Made by a program: the position numbers and the translations under genes. A stretch of 64,000 bases of DNA from Thozetella sp. PMI_491 (Eukaryota; Ascomycota; Sordariomycetes; Chaetosphaeriales; Chaetosphaeriaceae), in assembly GCA_021432635.1 (NCBI GenBank), contig MU270098.1:186001-250000 (forward strand), given 5' to 3'. Below, piece after piece: positions 50,023 through 61,227 of the stretch; within the stretch, counting starts at the first letter, position 1, and each line of letters opens with the position of its first letter. A model generated the notes under the pieces. That model did not search any database. It saw only the letters and a program-made list of their open reading frames with translations, and was not told the origin of the DNA.

Positions 50023-51304
50023 TCAGATACTAATATCCTCCGAATCAACGTAGAACCAGTAAGACGTATCCCAGTAAGACACTGTGGTCGTAGACGCAAA
50101 AATCTTGCCATCCTTCATACTCTCGAGATTGATTCCAACTCCGCCGATAGTCAAATTCGGAACACTATTGGTCGGAGCGTAGGTGCCGACCTGGGCCCAA
50201 ATGTTGAAAAACTTGACGTCGCCGAACGTCGGGAACGCGTCGCCGTTGTCGGCTGACACGATCCATTCCGCGGTGGAAAGGTCCAGGGTCGGACCGCCGC
50301 TAGCGACGGCTCCATAGGTTGTGCCGCTACTCGGGCTGATAAAGGTGCTATTATTTGGTATTTATGCGTCAGTATATATAATGTATAAGATGGGGGAGGT
50401 GATAGAGAGTGAGGAAGTAAAGGGGAACAAGGAGTGACTGGGTAAGCATGGAGACTCGGAGGACCTACACCAAGTAAGAGCCGGGAGTACCAATTTCAAG
50501 ATTGAAGGTCACGTATACATAATCTCCAGGGGAGACTGCTCGAGCATGGTTAGTCATGATGATGTGCAGGTGATGTGAAGAGACTCGGGGGCAGGGGAGC
50601 CCGGATCGAAGGGTGTCAACAAAAGCACGTCAACATACATAGCTCTCCCTCCCCTTCCCATTCTGCCCAAGTAACCCTCGCATCAGGATACCACTCCCAC
50701 CAGACTGAAGTAGTAGTGTTACCATCACTGGTGATCTGGGTGCCATAATACGTTAATTCACAAGGGCAAGGCGAAGGGGGAAAATGAAGTTGGAAATAAA
50801 AAGAAGAAAACAGAAGAAAAGGGAATGGTATTTACCGTCTGAGTAACACCCGCGTACAACATGTTCTCGTTGAAAATCCCGTCGACTCCAATCCATTCGG
50901 ATATCGTCTGCGTGGCGCTCGGGTCCTTGGTGCCCGCCCGGAACGTCGGCGTCGGCACAACCCAGTATCCTCCCAGCATGGCCACGGGCGTCGTGGTGGG
51001 GTCCGGGGATGCCCAGTAGATACCGGCCCAGTTCTCCGAGTAGAGATTGCGCTTGTCCAGCCTGAAATTGGTCTCGCCGCCCCCCCCCGTCACCCCTCCT
51101 GACCGTCTTGCTGGGCCGGGGGCGGGGCTGGAGTTCGGCGGCGCCAGAGCCGAGGGCCGGGCCCTCGGAGACGCTCGCCTGCAGCTCAGACTCTGGGATG
51201 GGAACAACACCGCGGGTGCCGGTGATGGTGTAATTGAGCGCGGCGATGGCGGGGATTCGAAAGAGGAGTACGAGAGTGAGGGCGAGCCCCTTGGGGAGCT
51301 TCAT
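50023..51304 (-). CDS. Secreted G1-family glutamic endopeptidase (eqolisin), frame slips at a G9 run
   Basis: Exons in transcript order are 51304-50836, 50735-50639, 50538-50469 and 50347-50023. They total 961 nt, one more than a multiple of three. The surplus sits at a run of nine G (coding strand, about 51080-51088). Before it the frame reads a signal peptide (MKLPKGLALTLVLLFRIPAI) and propeptide. After it a different frame reads LDKRNLYSENWAGIYW, GGYWVVPTPTF, SEWIGVDGIF, SVWWEWYPDA and LDLSTAEWIVSADNGDAFP. These blocks follow the order seen in acid glutamic peptidases such as aspergillopepsin II, and the Glu of AEWIV is the likely catalytic one. LDKR resembles a propeptide cleavage site. 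Whether the slip is real or a sequencing error is open. The gene sits inside a repeat island. Confidence 0.78.
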
Positions 51305-51896
51305 TATGGTGGATGAGAGTCGGAATTGCCTGACGGTAAGTTACAGGGCCTAAAGGAAGGAAGTGTGAAGTAGGAACTGGGCAGGTCACATTTATCTACT
51401 TTAGCTTTTCATAGCATGACAAGGAAATCGCCCGGCTTACTACCAATCCATTCACTAAACCTTTGAGTCTTGCGTTTATGATTTCGCGACCGGGGAATGA
51501 AACCCGCTTTAGTTTTGCGGGGTCCAAGCTGAGCTGCAAGATATCGGGATTAGAAGCCCTACTGATGTGCTAAGGTGCCATGAACACGCAGGCAAGTCCC
51601 CGTGCTACAACTCGCCGTTTCTGTGATTGGCTCTAGTTTCTCCTTCGATGCTATTCCTACCAAGTAACGACACCATGCCGGATTCGGTGTTGCAACTCGT
51701 ATTCACCGTTATTAGTCGACCGCCCCCTCCAAACCAGGGATGTCAGTTCGAAGCCGGCGCCTGGCACATGGAAAAATCTCAGCTGAAGGTGCAGGGCGGC
51801 TTCCCCCTTCCAGCATCCACGTCAGCGGGACGTTACAATGCACCCCACATCCTAGGCTGGGCTGCTTAACTACTAGTGGGAAGTGGCGGCGAACTT
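51305..51896. other. Gene-free stretch upstream of the G1 peptidase
   Basis: No gene recognised. It holds the peptidase promoter and, toward the right, sequence that may belong to the repeat island. Confidence 0.4.
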
Positions 51897-51990
51897 AACT
51901 CAGCTTTTGGGGTTGCAATGAAAAGAGGCACGGGCAAGTGGTGGGATTGCGCTTCCAGTCTGCTGCCCTTATCCGCTGAGGCAGTGGATG
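51897..51990 (-). repeat. SINE-like repeat, copy 2
   Basis: Better preserved partner of 49858-49946, in the same orientation. Minus-strand GCCTCAGCGGATAAGGGC resembles a tRNA A box, and AAGCGCAATCCC about 20 nt downstream resembles a decayed B box. It is too short and imperfect to be a functional tRNA gene. Confidence 0.4.
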
Positions 51991-52228
51991 CCTTGAAAGG
52001 CTGAATATTTTTCTATTTCCAAGGTTCTGCAATCCTGGGACCATGCCAATGACTAAATACTGTGGTGGTATTGAGAATAGGAGCAGATAGAGTGGTAGAA
52101 AGGATTATAAGGTTGTAATATACATTTTAATTTTTGTATTTTATATTGGTAAATGTTATAAGAGTGTTATATGTCTTTGAGATAATGATACAGTTATATA
52201 TATAGTGATTTATTACTTCGACTACCTT
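51991..52228. other. AT-rich spacer inside the repeat island
   Basis: Strongly AT-rich from about 52080 to 52220. No gene. Probably a decayed repeat. Confidence 0.4.
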
Positions 52229-52703
52229 GATATTGAGAACGGGGAACAGGAAGCAGAGCACGTGCGGAACAACCCACACACAACACCACCACCATACGCT
52301 CCGTAGCCTAGTAGCCACAGCGCGGAACTAATACTACGATCTTGCGATCCAGTTCGTAGGTAGGGCCGTTGAAGCAGCGGAAGCCTAGTGGTACGTGGGA
52401 GAGGGCATGCCTATGCGAGTCCAACGAGTGCTGGGCTCTGACCAGAGCAAGATGAACGCGTAGGAATGGGGCGAAGCCCCGTAATGGTCGCACGAAGTGG
52501 TCTTGTGGTTGGTCTTGTCTAGGGAAACGGATGTACGAAGTTGATTGCTAGATTAATGGATGGATGATCGATTATCGATGATGGTCCTCCCTGAGGTAGG
52601 ACGGCATCCCTTCGCTACTTGCACAAATTAGTCTGATCAGACCAGGGTCTAGATCCACCACACAGCTCCTCCAGCACCAGGGTCACGCTGGGCAAAAAAA
52701 AAA
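52229..52703 (+). mobile_element. LINE-like 3' end with poly(A) tail, copy B
   Basis: Plus-strand copy of the element at 49311-49776, ending in ten A at 52694-52703 right after CAGGGTCACGCTGGGC. It keeps the shared GGGGCGAAGCCCCGTAATGG block. Together with copy A it forms an inverted pair around the G1 peptidase gene. Confidence 0.6.
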
Positions 52704-53039
52704 CACACTGACTACCCCCCAGCTCAATATAAGAATGCTATAACCAGAGGAAAGGATAAATTACAGGTAGAGAAGTCTAAAAGCCTAAAGCTCTTTAACG
52801 GGACCCGTCGATATTACGTAAGCTTGGAAGGGGGTTAGAGGGGGGGGGGGGGGGGGGTTCTGCAACCGCTATATCTAAGATTATATGCCCTCATATTTTA
52901 TAAAATAAAGTGGGCAGCTAATACAATGGATATTTAGTCGTAGACACTGTAAATATTAACTAGTAAAAGGCTTGTAAGCCAATCCACAAAGAGAGCGATT
53001 TCGCTATAGCTTAGCGTTTTTAAACCACCTTAAGAATGT
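52704..53039. other. AT-rich repeat-island DNA with a long G run
   Basis: No gene. A long G run lies at about 52840-52857. The rest is AT-rich and looks like decayed repeat. Confidence 0.4.
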
Positions 53040-53216
53040 CCTTCGGCCAGATTATGGGGCCTTGCCCTATCTATTTACCTCCAGCCACAACTCAAATAAC
53101 CTTCGCTGTGCGTGTTTTACTCTCTTCCAGTTACCACCAGACCTTAAGCTGTTTCAATAGTCCTGCCCAGAAGCCACACGGCTGTAGGCATTAGCTCCAT
53201 ACCACAGCTACTGGTC
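53040..53216 (-). mobile_element. Third, strongly decayed relative of the LINE-like 3' end
   Basis: It aligns by eye with copy A in the same orientation. Examples are CTGTTTCAATAGTCCTGCC against CTGCTTCAACGGCCCTACC, and a final CCACAGCTACTGG against CTGTGGCTACTAGG. Many differences are C-to-T or G-to-A, as RIP leaves behind. No poly(A) tail is retained nearby. Confidence 0.4.
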
Positions 53217-53340
53217 TATAAGGTGTGGGTATAGCTTGGTGTGTTCTGTTACGCTCTTATCAGACACCAAAGGGCTGTTTCCCTCCCCTGCAACATAACT
53301 GATACACAATTACTCCCAATCGAATAAGAACTGGTTCCTC

Positions 53341-55143
53341 TCATCTTCGTGCTCGCTTAAACGGATGCGCTTCCGTATTGAAGACATATTCGTCCAAGCT
53401 GATCACATCTGGCTCGCTAAAAAGAAGGTAGGCGTACTTGAGGGTTTCGCCCAGGAAAAAACTCTCCATCGAATCGCTCTTCTCCGGGATGCGGGCGACC
53501 GTCACGTCGACGAGTGCCGAGTTTGCGAGCGACGTCTTGGTCTGGGTGTTGATGGCATCGAACATGGCCCAGCCCGCATCCATCAGGTCCACCTTGCCGG
53601 TCATGCGGTAGAGCAGGAAGACGCTCTCGAGGGCCTCGGGCCGCAGCACGTACTTGGGGTCGGGAATTGAGGTGAAGCCTGGCGGGATACGCTTTTGGGC
53701 GGCGATGCGCTCGGCGCTATCTAGATCCTCAACGTCCTCGCCGGCGCTTTGGAGCACCGAGCGCTTCCACTGGTCTTCGTCCCATTCGCACTTCTTCGGG
53801 TCATCGCAGGGGATCATGACAAACCACTCCGGCATGATACCAAGGGGCATTGCCTTGTAGACCCAGATGCAGCCGTCAGTGAGCTTCTCGCCCAGCGCCA
53901 TGTGGTCGTCCAGCCCGAAAAGCCTGCTGCCCAGGGCGAACATACCGCCGGCGAAGCACGTTAGATGCTGGCTGAGAGGCACCAGGGTGGTCGTATTCTT
54001 GCCGTCCTTGGTTGATGCATCCACTTGTCCCGAGATTAGGATGTCCTTGTTGTCGGGGATCATGGGCCGGTAAATATTGTGGCGGATCGCCGTCTCCATA
54101 GCCAGCTTGTACATCCTCTCATAGGCAGGGAGCCGGCCCCCAGTAAGCGCCTGCATCTTAGGCAAGTACTCATAGGTAGAGTCGGCGAGCGCCCCGAGGG
54201 TGTAGACGGAGTGGCTACGGAAATCCAGGTCCTTAGTATTGACGACAGCTGGCCACATGCCAGGGAGGTAGGTCTGCATCTGCTGGTCCTCCAGCGCTTC
54301 CATGATGCGCTGTGTGGCGTCGAAGTACTTGGGATTGCCAGTAATGAGAGTCAATCTGGTGAACTCCATGCAAAGTGATCCGATCTCGGCGACAACAGCT
54401 TGCTCTTTGGGCACCTGGACCTGTCCGAGCTTGGCAGCGGTGAGGTTCCAGCGTGTGACAGGCATGTGGTTCTCGGTATCGAAGGCCACGTAAAGCATGT
54501 CGGCGACCTCCTTAGCCTTCTTCAGCAAGCGAAGGTCGCCACTGAGATCGTAGGCAGCGATGAAGCCGCCCAGGTAGCGGATAGTAGTCTCAAAGACATT
54601 GACGAGGCTGGCGGTCGTGTTGGTGAAGTCAATCAGGATCGCTGCGCCGACAGCCTCCTGGAACTCGTCGCGAAGGCCCATGATCCACAATGTATCGAGG
54701 CTGTCAACGAGCGTCGCCCCCCAGCCGCCAAAGGTGTCGTTGGCCTGGCCGCTGACGGGCATCAGTTCATCCCTGCCCCAGGCGCGGTCGCGGTAGGACC
54801 GCCAGCAGCGGAGGAAGGCCTTTTTGACAGCCTCTTGCCTCAGCAGCCGCACGTCGCGGCGGTCTGTGTCTTCTTTTTCGAAATCATGCTGCGTAGGGGG
54901 GTAAGGGGACAACTCTTCATTCGGGATCTCTTTGAAGGGGTTGACCGGAAAGTGCAGGGGGAGCCTCCTCCAGATCAAGTTGGGGTCATCAGCGACTTTA
55001 TTTGCCGCGCTGCTTCCCGCCCAAGAGGCGCCCCAGGTGTTTCCACTCTCGGAGGCTCTGTCGCCGGTGCCACCCCATAGGAATATGACAAAGAGAATCA
55101 AGACGACGGCGGTGCCGGAGAACCTCCGGCGTCCAAACAACAT
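53341..55143 (-). CDS. GH47 class I alpha-1,2-mannosidase (type II membrane protein)
   Basis: A single exon gives 600 aa. A short basic N-terminus (MLFGRRRFSG) and one span (TAVVLILFVIFLWGG) form a signal anchor, so the catalytic domain faces the ER or Golgi lumen. GH47 blocks are clear: VKKAFLRCWRSYRDRAWGRD, GWGATLVDSLDTLWIMGL, FETTIRYLGGFIAAYDL, HLTCFAGGMFALGSR, YVLRPEALESVFLLYRMTG and SFFLGETLKYAYLLFSEPD. The C-terminal FNTEAHPF has the Thr that binds calcium in this family. It trims alpha-1,2-mannose from N-glycans. No introns were needed, and the length matches fungal family members. Confidence 0.95.
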   Translation of the reverse strand: MLFGRRRFSGTAVVLILFVIFLWGGTGDRASESGNTWGASWAGSSAANKVADDPNLIWRRLPLHFPVNPFKEIPNEELSPYPPTQHDFEKEDTDRRDVRLLRQEAVKKAFLRCWRSYRDRAWGRDELMPVSGQANDTFGGWGATLVDSLDTLWIMGLRDEFQEAVGAAILIDFTNTTASLVNVFETTIRYLGGFIAAYDLSGDLRLLKKAKEVADMLYVAFDTENHMPVTRWNLTAAKLGQVQVPKEQAVVAEIGSLCMEFTRLTLITGNPKYFDATQRIMEALEDQQMQTYLPGMWPAVVNTKDLDFRSHSVYTLGALADSTYEYLPKMQALTGGRLPAYERMYKLAMETAIRHNIYRPMIPDNKDILISGQVDASTKDGKNTTTLVPLSQHLTCFAGGMFALGSRLFGLDDHMALGEKLTDGCIWVYKAMPLGIMPEWFVMIPCDDPKKCEWDEDQWKRSVLQSAGEDVEDLDSAERIAAQKRIPPGFTSIPDPKYVLRPEALESVFLLYRMTGKVDLMDAGWAMFDAINTQTKTSLANSALVDVTVARIPEKSDSMESFFLGETLKYAYLLFSEPDVISLDEYVFNTEAHPFKRARR

Positions 55144-55865
55144 GTCGGCGCTGGTCGTCGTCAGGGGACGAGTTTCACGTGATCATCGGCTGCTCGGCGA
55201 AGCGTCTGTGCCGAATTTGCGCTGCGTCGCTGATTTTGCTTACCCCGAATTGCCTCAGCCCATACCGGGAAGAGAAAGATCCAAAGACGCTCGACTGCAG
55301 TGCACGAACGACACTCCGGTTGCAGGATTCAGCGATGCTGAGGCTGAGGCTGAGGAGACGCGTCAAAATTGGGATCGCGGATTGTCGCCCCTTTAGGCGG
55401 GTTACAGGGGTTAGGCCGAGCGAACCAGGCAGGCGGTGTCCGCTTAATCCTTCCCCATAAAACCTCGATGAGCCATTAACGATGAAGAGGGGCCAAAAAA
55501 TTGATACCTGAGGCATAACTTCCGCCAATCTGACGTCACCATAGACGACAATGGTGACTGCCTCAGGCACAGCCTATTGCATACAGGCCTAAGCCAATCC
55601 TCCCATTCGATAACGCGTGCAAGTTACAACAGAGACATGGCCAAGTTATGAAAAGGAAACGTTCATGGTGTAGTACACGCCCAAAACTAATAGAGGCCTC
55701 GTAGAACAAAGACATGCAGAATCTACTAGCGCAGCCGTCAAGTTCCAAATCGACCGTCAAGTACATCGTAATTAGCTTGGCAAGCTGAACGAACAACCCT
55801 TGCCTCGGCTCCCAAATTGGAGTGGAGAGTATACCCGGTACAGGGCAGTTGCGTTGGTAGCATGC
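55144..55865. other. Gene-free stretch
   Basis: It contains the GH47 promoter and the 3' end of the next gene. A short GAGGCT repeat lies near 55338-55355. No gene recognised. Confidence 0.5.
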
Positions 55866-58384
55866 TCACTCATGCAGGCTTTGCACTTCAATCATTTCCC
55901 CTGGAGCCCTTTGGTCCTGAACACGACTCTCACCAAGGCTTCTCACATCTGATTCCAGCAGATGGATATTCTCCAAAAGTGGAGGGAACTCTTCAACACC
56001 TCCGCCATCAACCAATGTAGTGATGCTGCCTTTGCGAGATGCTCGTGGCTCGATAGGTGTGATACTTGATGAAGGGCCAGCTATGTGGGGTTCGACCACC
56101 ATCACATCGTCCCTGCAGACTTGGTCACCATCATCCATGCTCTCCTGCCTTTGCGTATAGACCTCAGCAATATGTCCAGGGTGTGGTAGAACCCGGCCCT
56201 CTATTGCCATCTCAGGCTGCGCGAGGTGAGACGGTCGACCCTCCACTGCGGTAGGCACCTCCGCAAGAGTATCCCAGCGCCGGAACTTCGGGTGCTTTAG
56301 ATCAGATAGATCGAGAAGAGGTAGCTTCTGGCCGAATAGCGTGGTTGGTATCGAACCCGTAGCCTTTGACCAAGTATTAGCCCCAGCGTTCTCGAATGCC
56401 AGACGCTGGAGCTGTAGGGTGCCGTTTGTGGACCACTCGAGGACCTGATATTGTCGTTTGCCGCTGCGTTTCTGCATGCAAGTCAAGATTGGATCTATAA
56501 TATATGATACTAGTATAATGGAGCCTCCAACGGCCACCACGACACCAACACCCAGCACGCTAAACGATAGATGGGCACTACTCAGGATTTTCTAGCGAGT
56601 TGGGGCCTAGTTAGTAACGGACACGCCCAAATAGTCTAGGTACTGGGATTTCGCCTACTTGGTTTTCGCACATATACTGCTTTGCATAGTCGGACGGCCC
56701 GCTGTAGAAGAGGGACATGTTTTCTGACGGCCCAGTGGCAGATTCCGTCAGCATCACCTGCATTGCTGCCAGGTATATCTCGTGCCAGTGTTGCACATCG
56801 AGTTGCCACTGGTTAATAGGAATCGGGCCTTGTATTCCTTGCTTCTCGAGCCTGTACTTGCTGTCGAGCGAATGAGAGCCGAGTATTGCTGGAATCTCAG
56901 ATAGAAACGGAATCGGACCGAAAGCTGCATTCCCCCACCAGTTTAGCATCGAGAAAGTCTCGTTGTCGGAGAAGACAGAATTTATCCCTGCTTTGGCTGC
57001 ATCGTTAGCTGTGAGAAGCTTGGAGCAGACTGGTCGTCCCCCAGCCTGAGAGTTGCAGAATTGCTCTTGGATAGCACAGCCTAGAGGAGATGCAGGTTCA
57101 CTCGCAAAGTAAGGCCGCGTGTTAGATCCGTTGTTGGTCTTGAAGTATAGGTGGTATTTCCAGGGGTTTGTCGCGTTGTACCATGGATCTTCCGTTTCCA
57201 GTGCGAACAAAATATCCTTACTCGACAGGAAAAATAAGTTTATGTCCGAGTCTGGAACCTGTAGCTCGGGCATCGGATTGAGGTTTGAGATGCCTTGGTT
57301 AAGAGTTCCGTTCACAAATATAGCCGCCAAGACCCTGAAGGATGATGTATTAGTAAACTTCCACCAGGTACGCACTATAGACTCTGCAACGACCAGTGGT
57401 GGCTTACCCAATCTCATAATCCGGTGCTGCGGTCGTCTCCCAGACTTGAGGCAGGGTATTTGCGTCCCAGTTCTGAGCTTGGTAAGTATAATTGTTCCGT
57501 CCTACTACTCCATACTTATATCCGGTCCACGTTGTAGACTGATTGGGATAGGTGACTGTCTCCTTGAATCCCTCGGTCACAATGGGAGCGCATCGGATAA
57601 CTCTTCTCCACTGAAATCGTTTGCTCGGTGGTGCGTTGACTCCAAAGTGGTCGTGGCTGTCCAGGAGGCCGGTGTCGATCCTGAGATTTCCGTTGCGGCT
57701 TTTGCACATGGTCTGATCGAAGGGGCACTCGTCATCGGTGGTGACGGTGGACGGTAGTCGCTGGAGAGGGAAGGTGCCGCAGCCTAGCACTCGAGTGCCG
57801 TTACTCGAGTAGCATTGCTGAGCATAGTTCGCCGCATCTCCGGCAAGCCTGCTCACGTGAGGGAAGTATTTGGATATCTGATCTATCGCCAGGGCTGAAC
57901 GCTCCTTTTCCAAGTCCCAGGCCTGGCAGTTTGTACCGGACAACAAAACCTCGTTCCCGGTGAATGTGGATATTTTGGAGGAGAAGCCGCTCACCACAAT
58001 GATACCGCCAGTAAGCAGGAAGGACGATAGAGCCAGGAACCACAACCGAAGGTAAGGCCGCTGCGTATGCCGCCGCCATGCGTACCCGAGGTTGAGCATA
58101 TCCCACAGCCCAGCCTCGGGGTTAGCTGAGTTTCGAAACACAACCTGGCGTTGATGATAGAGACCGTCCTGAGGCGATTCTGAAGAGTAGGTAAAATGGG
58201 CGATGAGGCATATGATCCTCCATGCACGAATGCCGACGTAACTGACAAAGAAGGCAGTGAAGGCGATCAGTAGAGTTGCATCATCTCGGTTCAAGGTAAG
58301 GGTTTTCCCAAGAGCGGAACCTCGAGACCAGTTGGTCCATATTCCCAGGTATACATGATACTCGGCACCAGAGTTAGTGTCCAT
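55866..58384 (-). CDS. Large fungal membrane protein of unknown function
   Basis: Exons 58384-57408, 57334-56659 and 56591-55866 give 792 aa. Two hydrophobic segments lie near the N-terminus (ATLLIAFTAFFVSYVGIRAW and LWFLALSSFLLTGGIIVVSG). A long, probably extracytoplasmic part follows, with many N-glycosylation sequons (NGT, NQS, NYT, NGS, NET) and cysteines. A further span (SFSVLGVGVVVAVGGSIILV) leads to a hydrophilic cytosolic tail of about 210 residues. This three-span pattern with a glycosylated loop is typical of a widespread but uncharacterised family in filamentous fungi. I recognise no catalytic motif. Confidence 0.8.
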
Positions 58385-59232
58385 GTCTGCTGTTTCTTCT
58401 TGTCAAGGTGTAGATGAAAATTGAGGATGGTCAAAACGAAGATTTCTTGTCTAAGAACACACTCTGCTCAACATTTGTGACGGCCATCGGTCTGAATTAT
58501 TTATATGAGTCAGTATTCAGCGCCAAGATGTGACAGCATGTCTTTCTAGCAATCGACTGCAAACGGAAACCGAATCGCCGCTCGTCCGGTCGCTATGGCC
58601 ATGTCCCTTTTTCGAACACGCCAGCTGTGCCCTCTCCTCTACCTGTAGTAGCGGTCCTGCCTATTTTCAACGGCTTGCTAAGCCGAGCTATGGTGAAACC
58701 GATAATATGCACTTATGGTGCCCATTTTGGCCTCAACAGCCCCCAAATGTCCGACATGAACGAGGCCAAGCTAACCTGATGAAAATTAGAAGAAAAGAAG
58801 CGACGGGGCTTTAGCTTAATAAAAAGCTAGTGTTATTCCTCGCGAATTGATGAGTAAGAATGATCTTGATGTCTCGGCCGGCGTTGCTTACGTGGCTTAC
58901 TAAAACAGCAGGCAGCCTAATTCTTCAGCTTCGGGCAGAGAATTGTAATGCTGTGTAGTGGCACGGAAACTTGGAAGCCGTTATCTATTCAGGTGGGGGT
59001 TATTCTGACGAAGGCGCCGCGCGATATACTTGTGGCGCTCATGGCAAGGGGGCGAAGGTTATGCACGCCGCGAGCTTGTTCGTGGGAGGAATCCATGAGA
59101 TGATCACTCGTTCCCTCAATTTCCTTTTTCCAGCTAGGCTGTTGATGAGAATTTAACATCATTTCCAGAATTTATTTCTTATCGACTGATTCTGACCGGC
59201 TTCCAAGACCAAGGTGTACAAAAAAATTAGAA
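58385..59232. other. Gene-free stretch
   Basis: No coding region recognised. It includes the promoter of the large membrane protein. Open frames are short and motif-free. Confidence 0.5.
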
Positions 59233-60577
59233 TTAATACCGATAGCAAAGTATATCCGTATCCGTCCGCATCACCTCGGAGACTGTTCGATTTTCAAAGA
59301 GCCCAAGGTACTCCATCTCGTCGTAAATAGTAGCAAACGAAGCCTGTGCAGGTGAGTTTTTATATTCAGAGAACCGATTCTGGGGATCTTCTTTCTGCCA
59401 GATCCACCAAAGCCGGTCGAGCTGAGCATGGTGCAGCCAAAAGATGGGGTCTGCTGCAATGTCAGAGGAGCAACTGCATGAAGCTTCTTGGGACCTACCA
59501 TTGGCGGAGCTCCAAGTGTTCATATCGCCAATGACTCCGTTATGTATCGTGTCGTGTATTCTTTCCATTCCGTATTGCAAACTGCCGTAGTCTCGAGATC
59601 GAGCCAGCCCGCCCATGATATCGGGGCTCATGTCCTCTCCTGAAAACGTGCCGTAATCTTCGGACTTTGAAAGCTGGAACTGGCGGGAAAGGCAGTGTGG
59701 GCGGACAGTGAGATTGAAGTGGAGCAATTTTACGTCTTTGAAGGGGCCAGACACACACTTCTCGCCAGCCGTCTCCCCTGGAACTGAAACTCCGACTTTT
59801 CTGTCGTCTTGGCTGCCGAATCCCAATTCATTATCCCAAATCGATGAACCTGCAAGATCCTGCCAATCTACCGTCCAGTCCCAGTAACTTGAGGGGATAA
59901 AGTCAGCTTTTCCATCCTCTATTCCCTACGGAACATGGAAGAGGGCAAAAGTTGGACCCACGGTAACTGGCCTTCATAGCCACATTCATCTTGTAGTGTA
60001 CGCTCGAACTCGTGTATGAACCAGCGGTGCCACGGAAGGAAAGATGGATGCTTGTGCGCTAAGTCGCCTAGATAAGCCGCGGGTTCCTTTACGCTTAATA
60101 AACGTGGTCACACTTACCGGCTTGACCGGAATACTGGTGCACAAACACAATATCGTCGTACATTGACCCGCGATCGGGGAATAAGGATCTCTTTTCGTAA
60201 AGACAGAGCACCGCCGACAGGAAGTCTTCTCTTTCTCTCGCCTCGAGGCTTCGCCATTCTCTCCGGATCGCAGGCTCTCGGCACGGGCTTGGGCTCTCGA
60301 TCGCATCGCCCTTGAGACGGCTCGCATCGCCTGTCATGAGCAAGAATGTCTCCACTGCTACTGTCAGAAGGAGTGAGATAAGGATAAAAGGGATCAAGGC
60401 TCTAGATCGATATTTGGAATGCCGTGATCTATCTCAGCGTGAGCAATATGTCGAACTCCAGTGACAGAGATGAACAGGGAGACCCAACTCGAGACCACCT
60501 AACTCGTCATCGTCATCCCGCTCCCCCCAAAGCATCTTGTCGGTCTCCCGACTATTTTGCGTTTCCAGCTCGTCCAT
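59233..60577 (-). CDS. Membrane-anchored tyrosinase-family type 3 copper protein
   Basis: Later exons are 60428-60118, 60058-59962 and 59887-59233. Exon 1 starts at 60577 (MDELETQNSRETDKMLWG) and ends at either 60504 or 60489, since both donors keep the frame, giving 378 or 383 aa. After an acidic cytosolic tail comes one span (ALIPFILISLLLTVAVETFL), then the enzyme domain. Copper site A: FVHQYSGQA, HKHPSFLPWHRWFIHEFE. Between the sites is LPYWDWTVDW. Copper site B: RIHDTIHNGVIGDM and DPIFWLHHAQLDRLWWIWQ. The family oxidises phenols to quinones; some fungal members make natural products. Mature secreted tyrosinases lack such an anchor, so a membrane-bound, lumen- or outside-facing form is inferred. 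Confidence 0.83.
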
Positions 60578-61227
60578 TGTGAACTGAACGAGGTTGAGGA
60601 GAGAATGAATGTTCACGCCAAATTCTAATTCGGGTAGGAGAGCGTTCAGAAATACTGTGTCCCTAGGCGAGGACAATATCCGCCCTTAAAGGCGGGTAAA
60701 TGCAGTTGTATTACTGAGGCTTTGAAAAATCCACTGCCGACCCTCCTCTGACACAACATCAATCACAGTAGATTGCCATTAATAATGTAAGGTGTGTTTT
60801 AAGATACCCCCGCAGCCACCAATGACCAGTCGGAGGATGAAAAACAGAGCATGGTGCCCCGATCGAAAGCATAGCCAATTGTATGCGATGCACCACTGTC
60901 TAAATTGGATCCAAACGCAAGCATACCTACGGAGTCAGCAGTACTTTTAAACCTATGTTAATTTGGGATCAAGTACAAAAGGTTATGTTTATAATCTTCT
61001 TTTTTTTTAAAAAAAAAAAAAAAATAGAATCTGTGGCTTACAATGCTGGAAGACATATTTTCGTAATAGCAAGCTGCTCTAAATTCCTTACGGCCATCTG
61101 TAAGTTCATGGAAACATCTTTTTAAATAGCTTGCGTGGCTAGGATCCGGGATATTCTTTCCAGAGATTAAGAGAGTAGTCTAGTGGTGCTAGATGTCTGC
61201 AGAGGCGGCCATGGGGAGCAATTCTCA
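60578..61227. other. Gene-free stretch
   Basis: It holds the tyrosinase promoter and the 3' flank of the GST-like gene. A T run followed by an A run at about 61001-61024 could form a short hairpin. No gene recognised. Confidence 0.45.

Noticed and set aside
51897-51990. Functional tRNA gene
   Set aside because: A-box-like and weak B-box-like parts are present, but no cloverleaf or acceptor stem could be built.
54400-55080. 226-codon antisense frame inside GH47
   Set aside because: A shadow of the mannosidase gene; the sense frame is clearly conserved.
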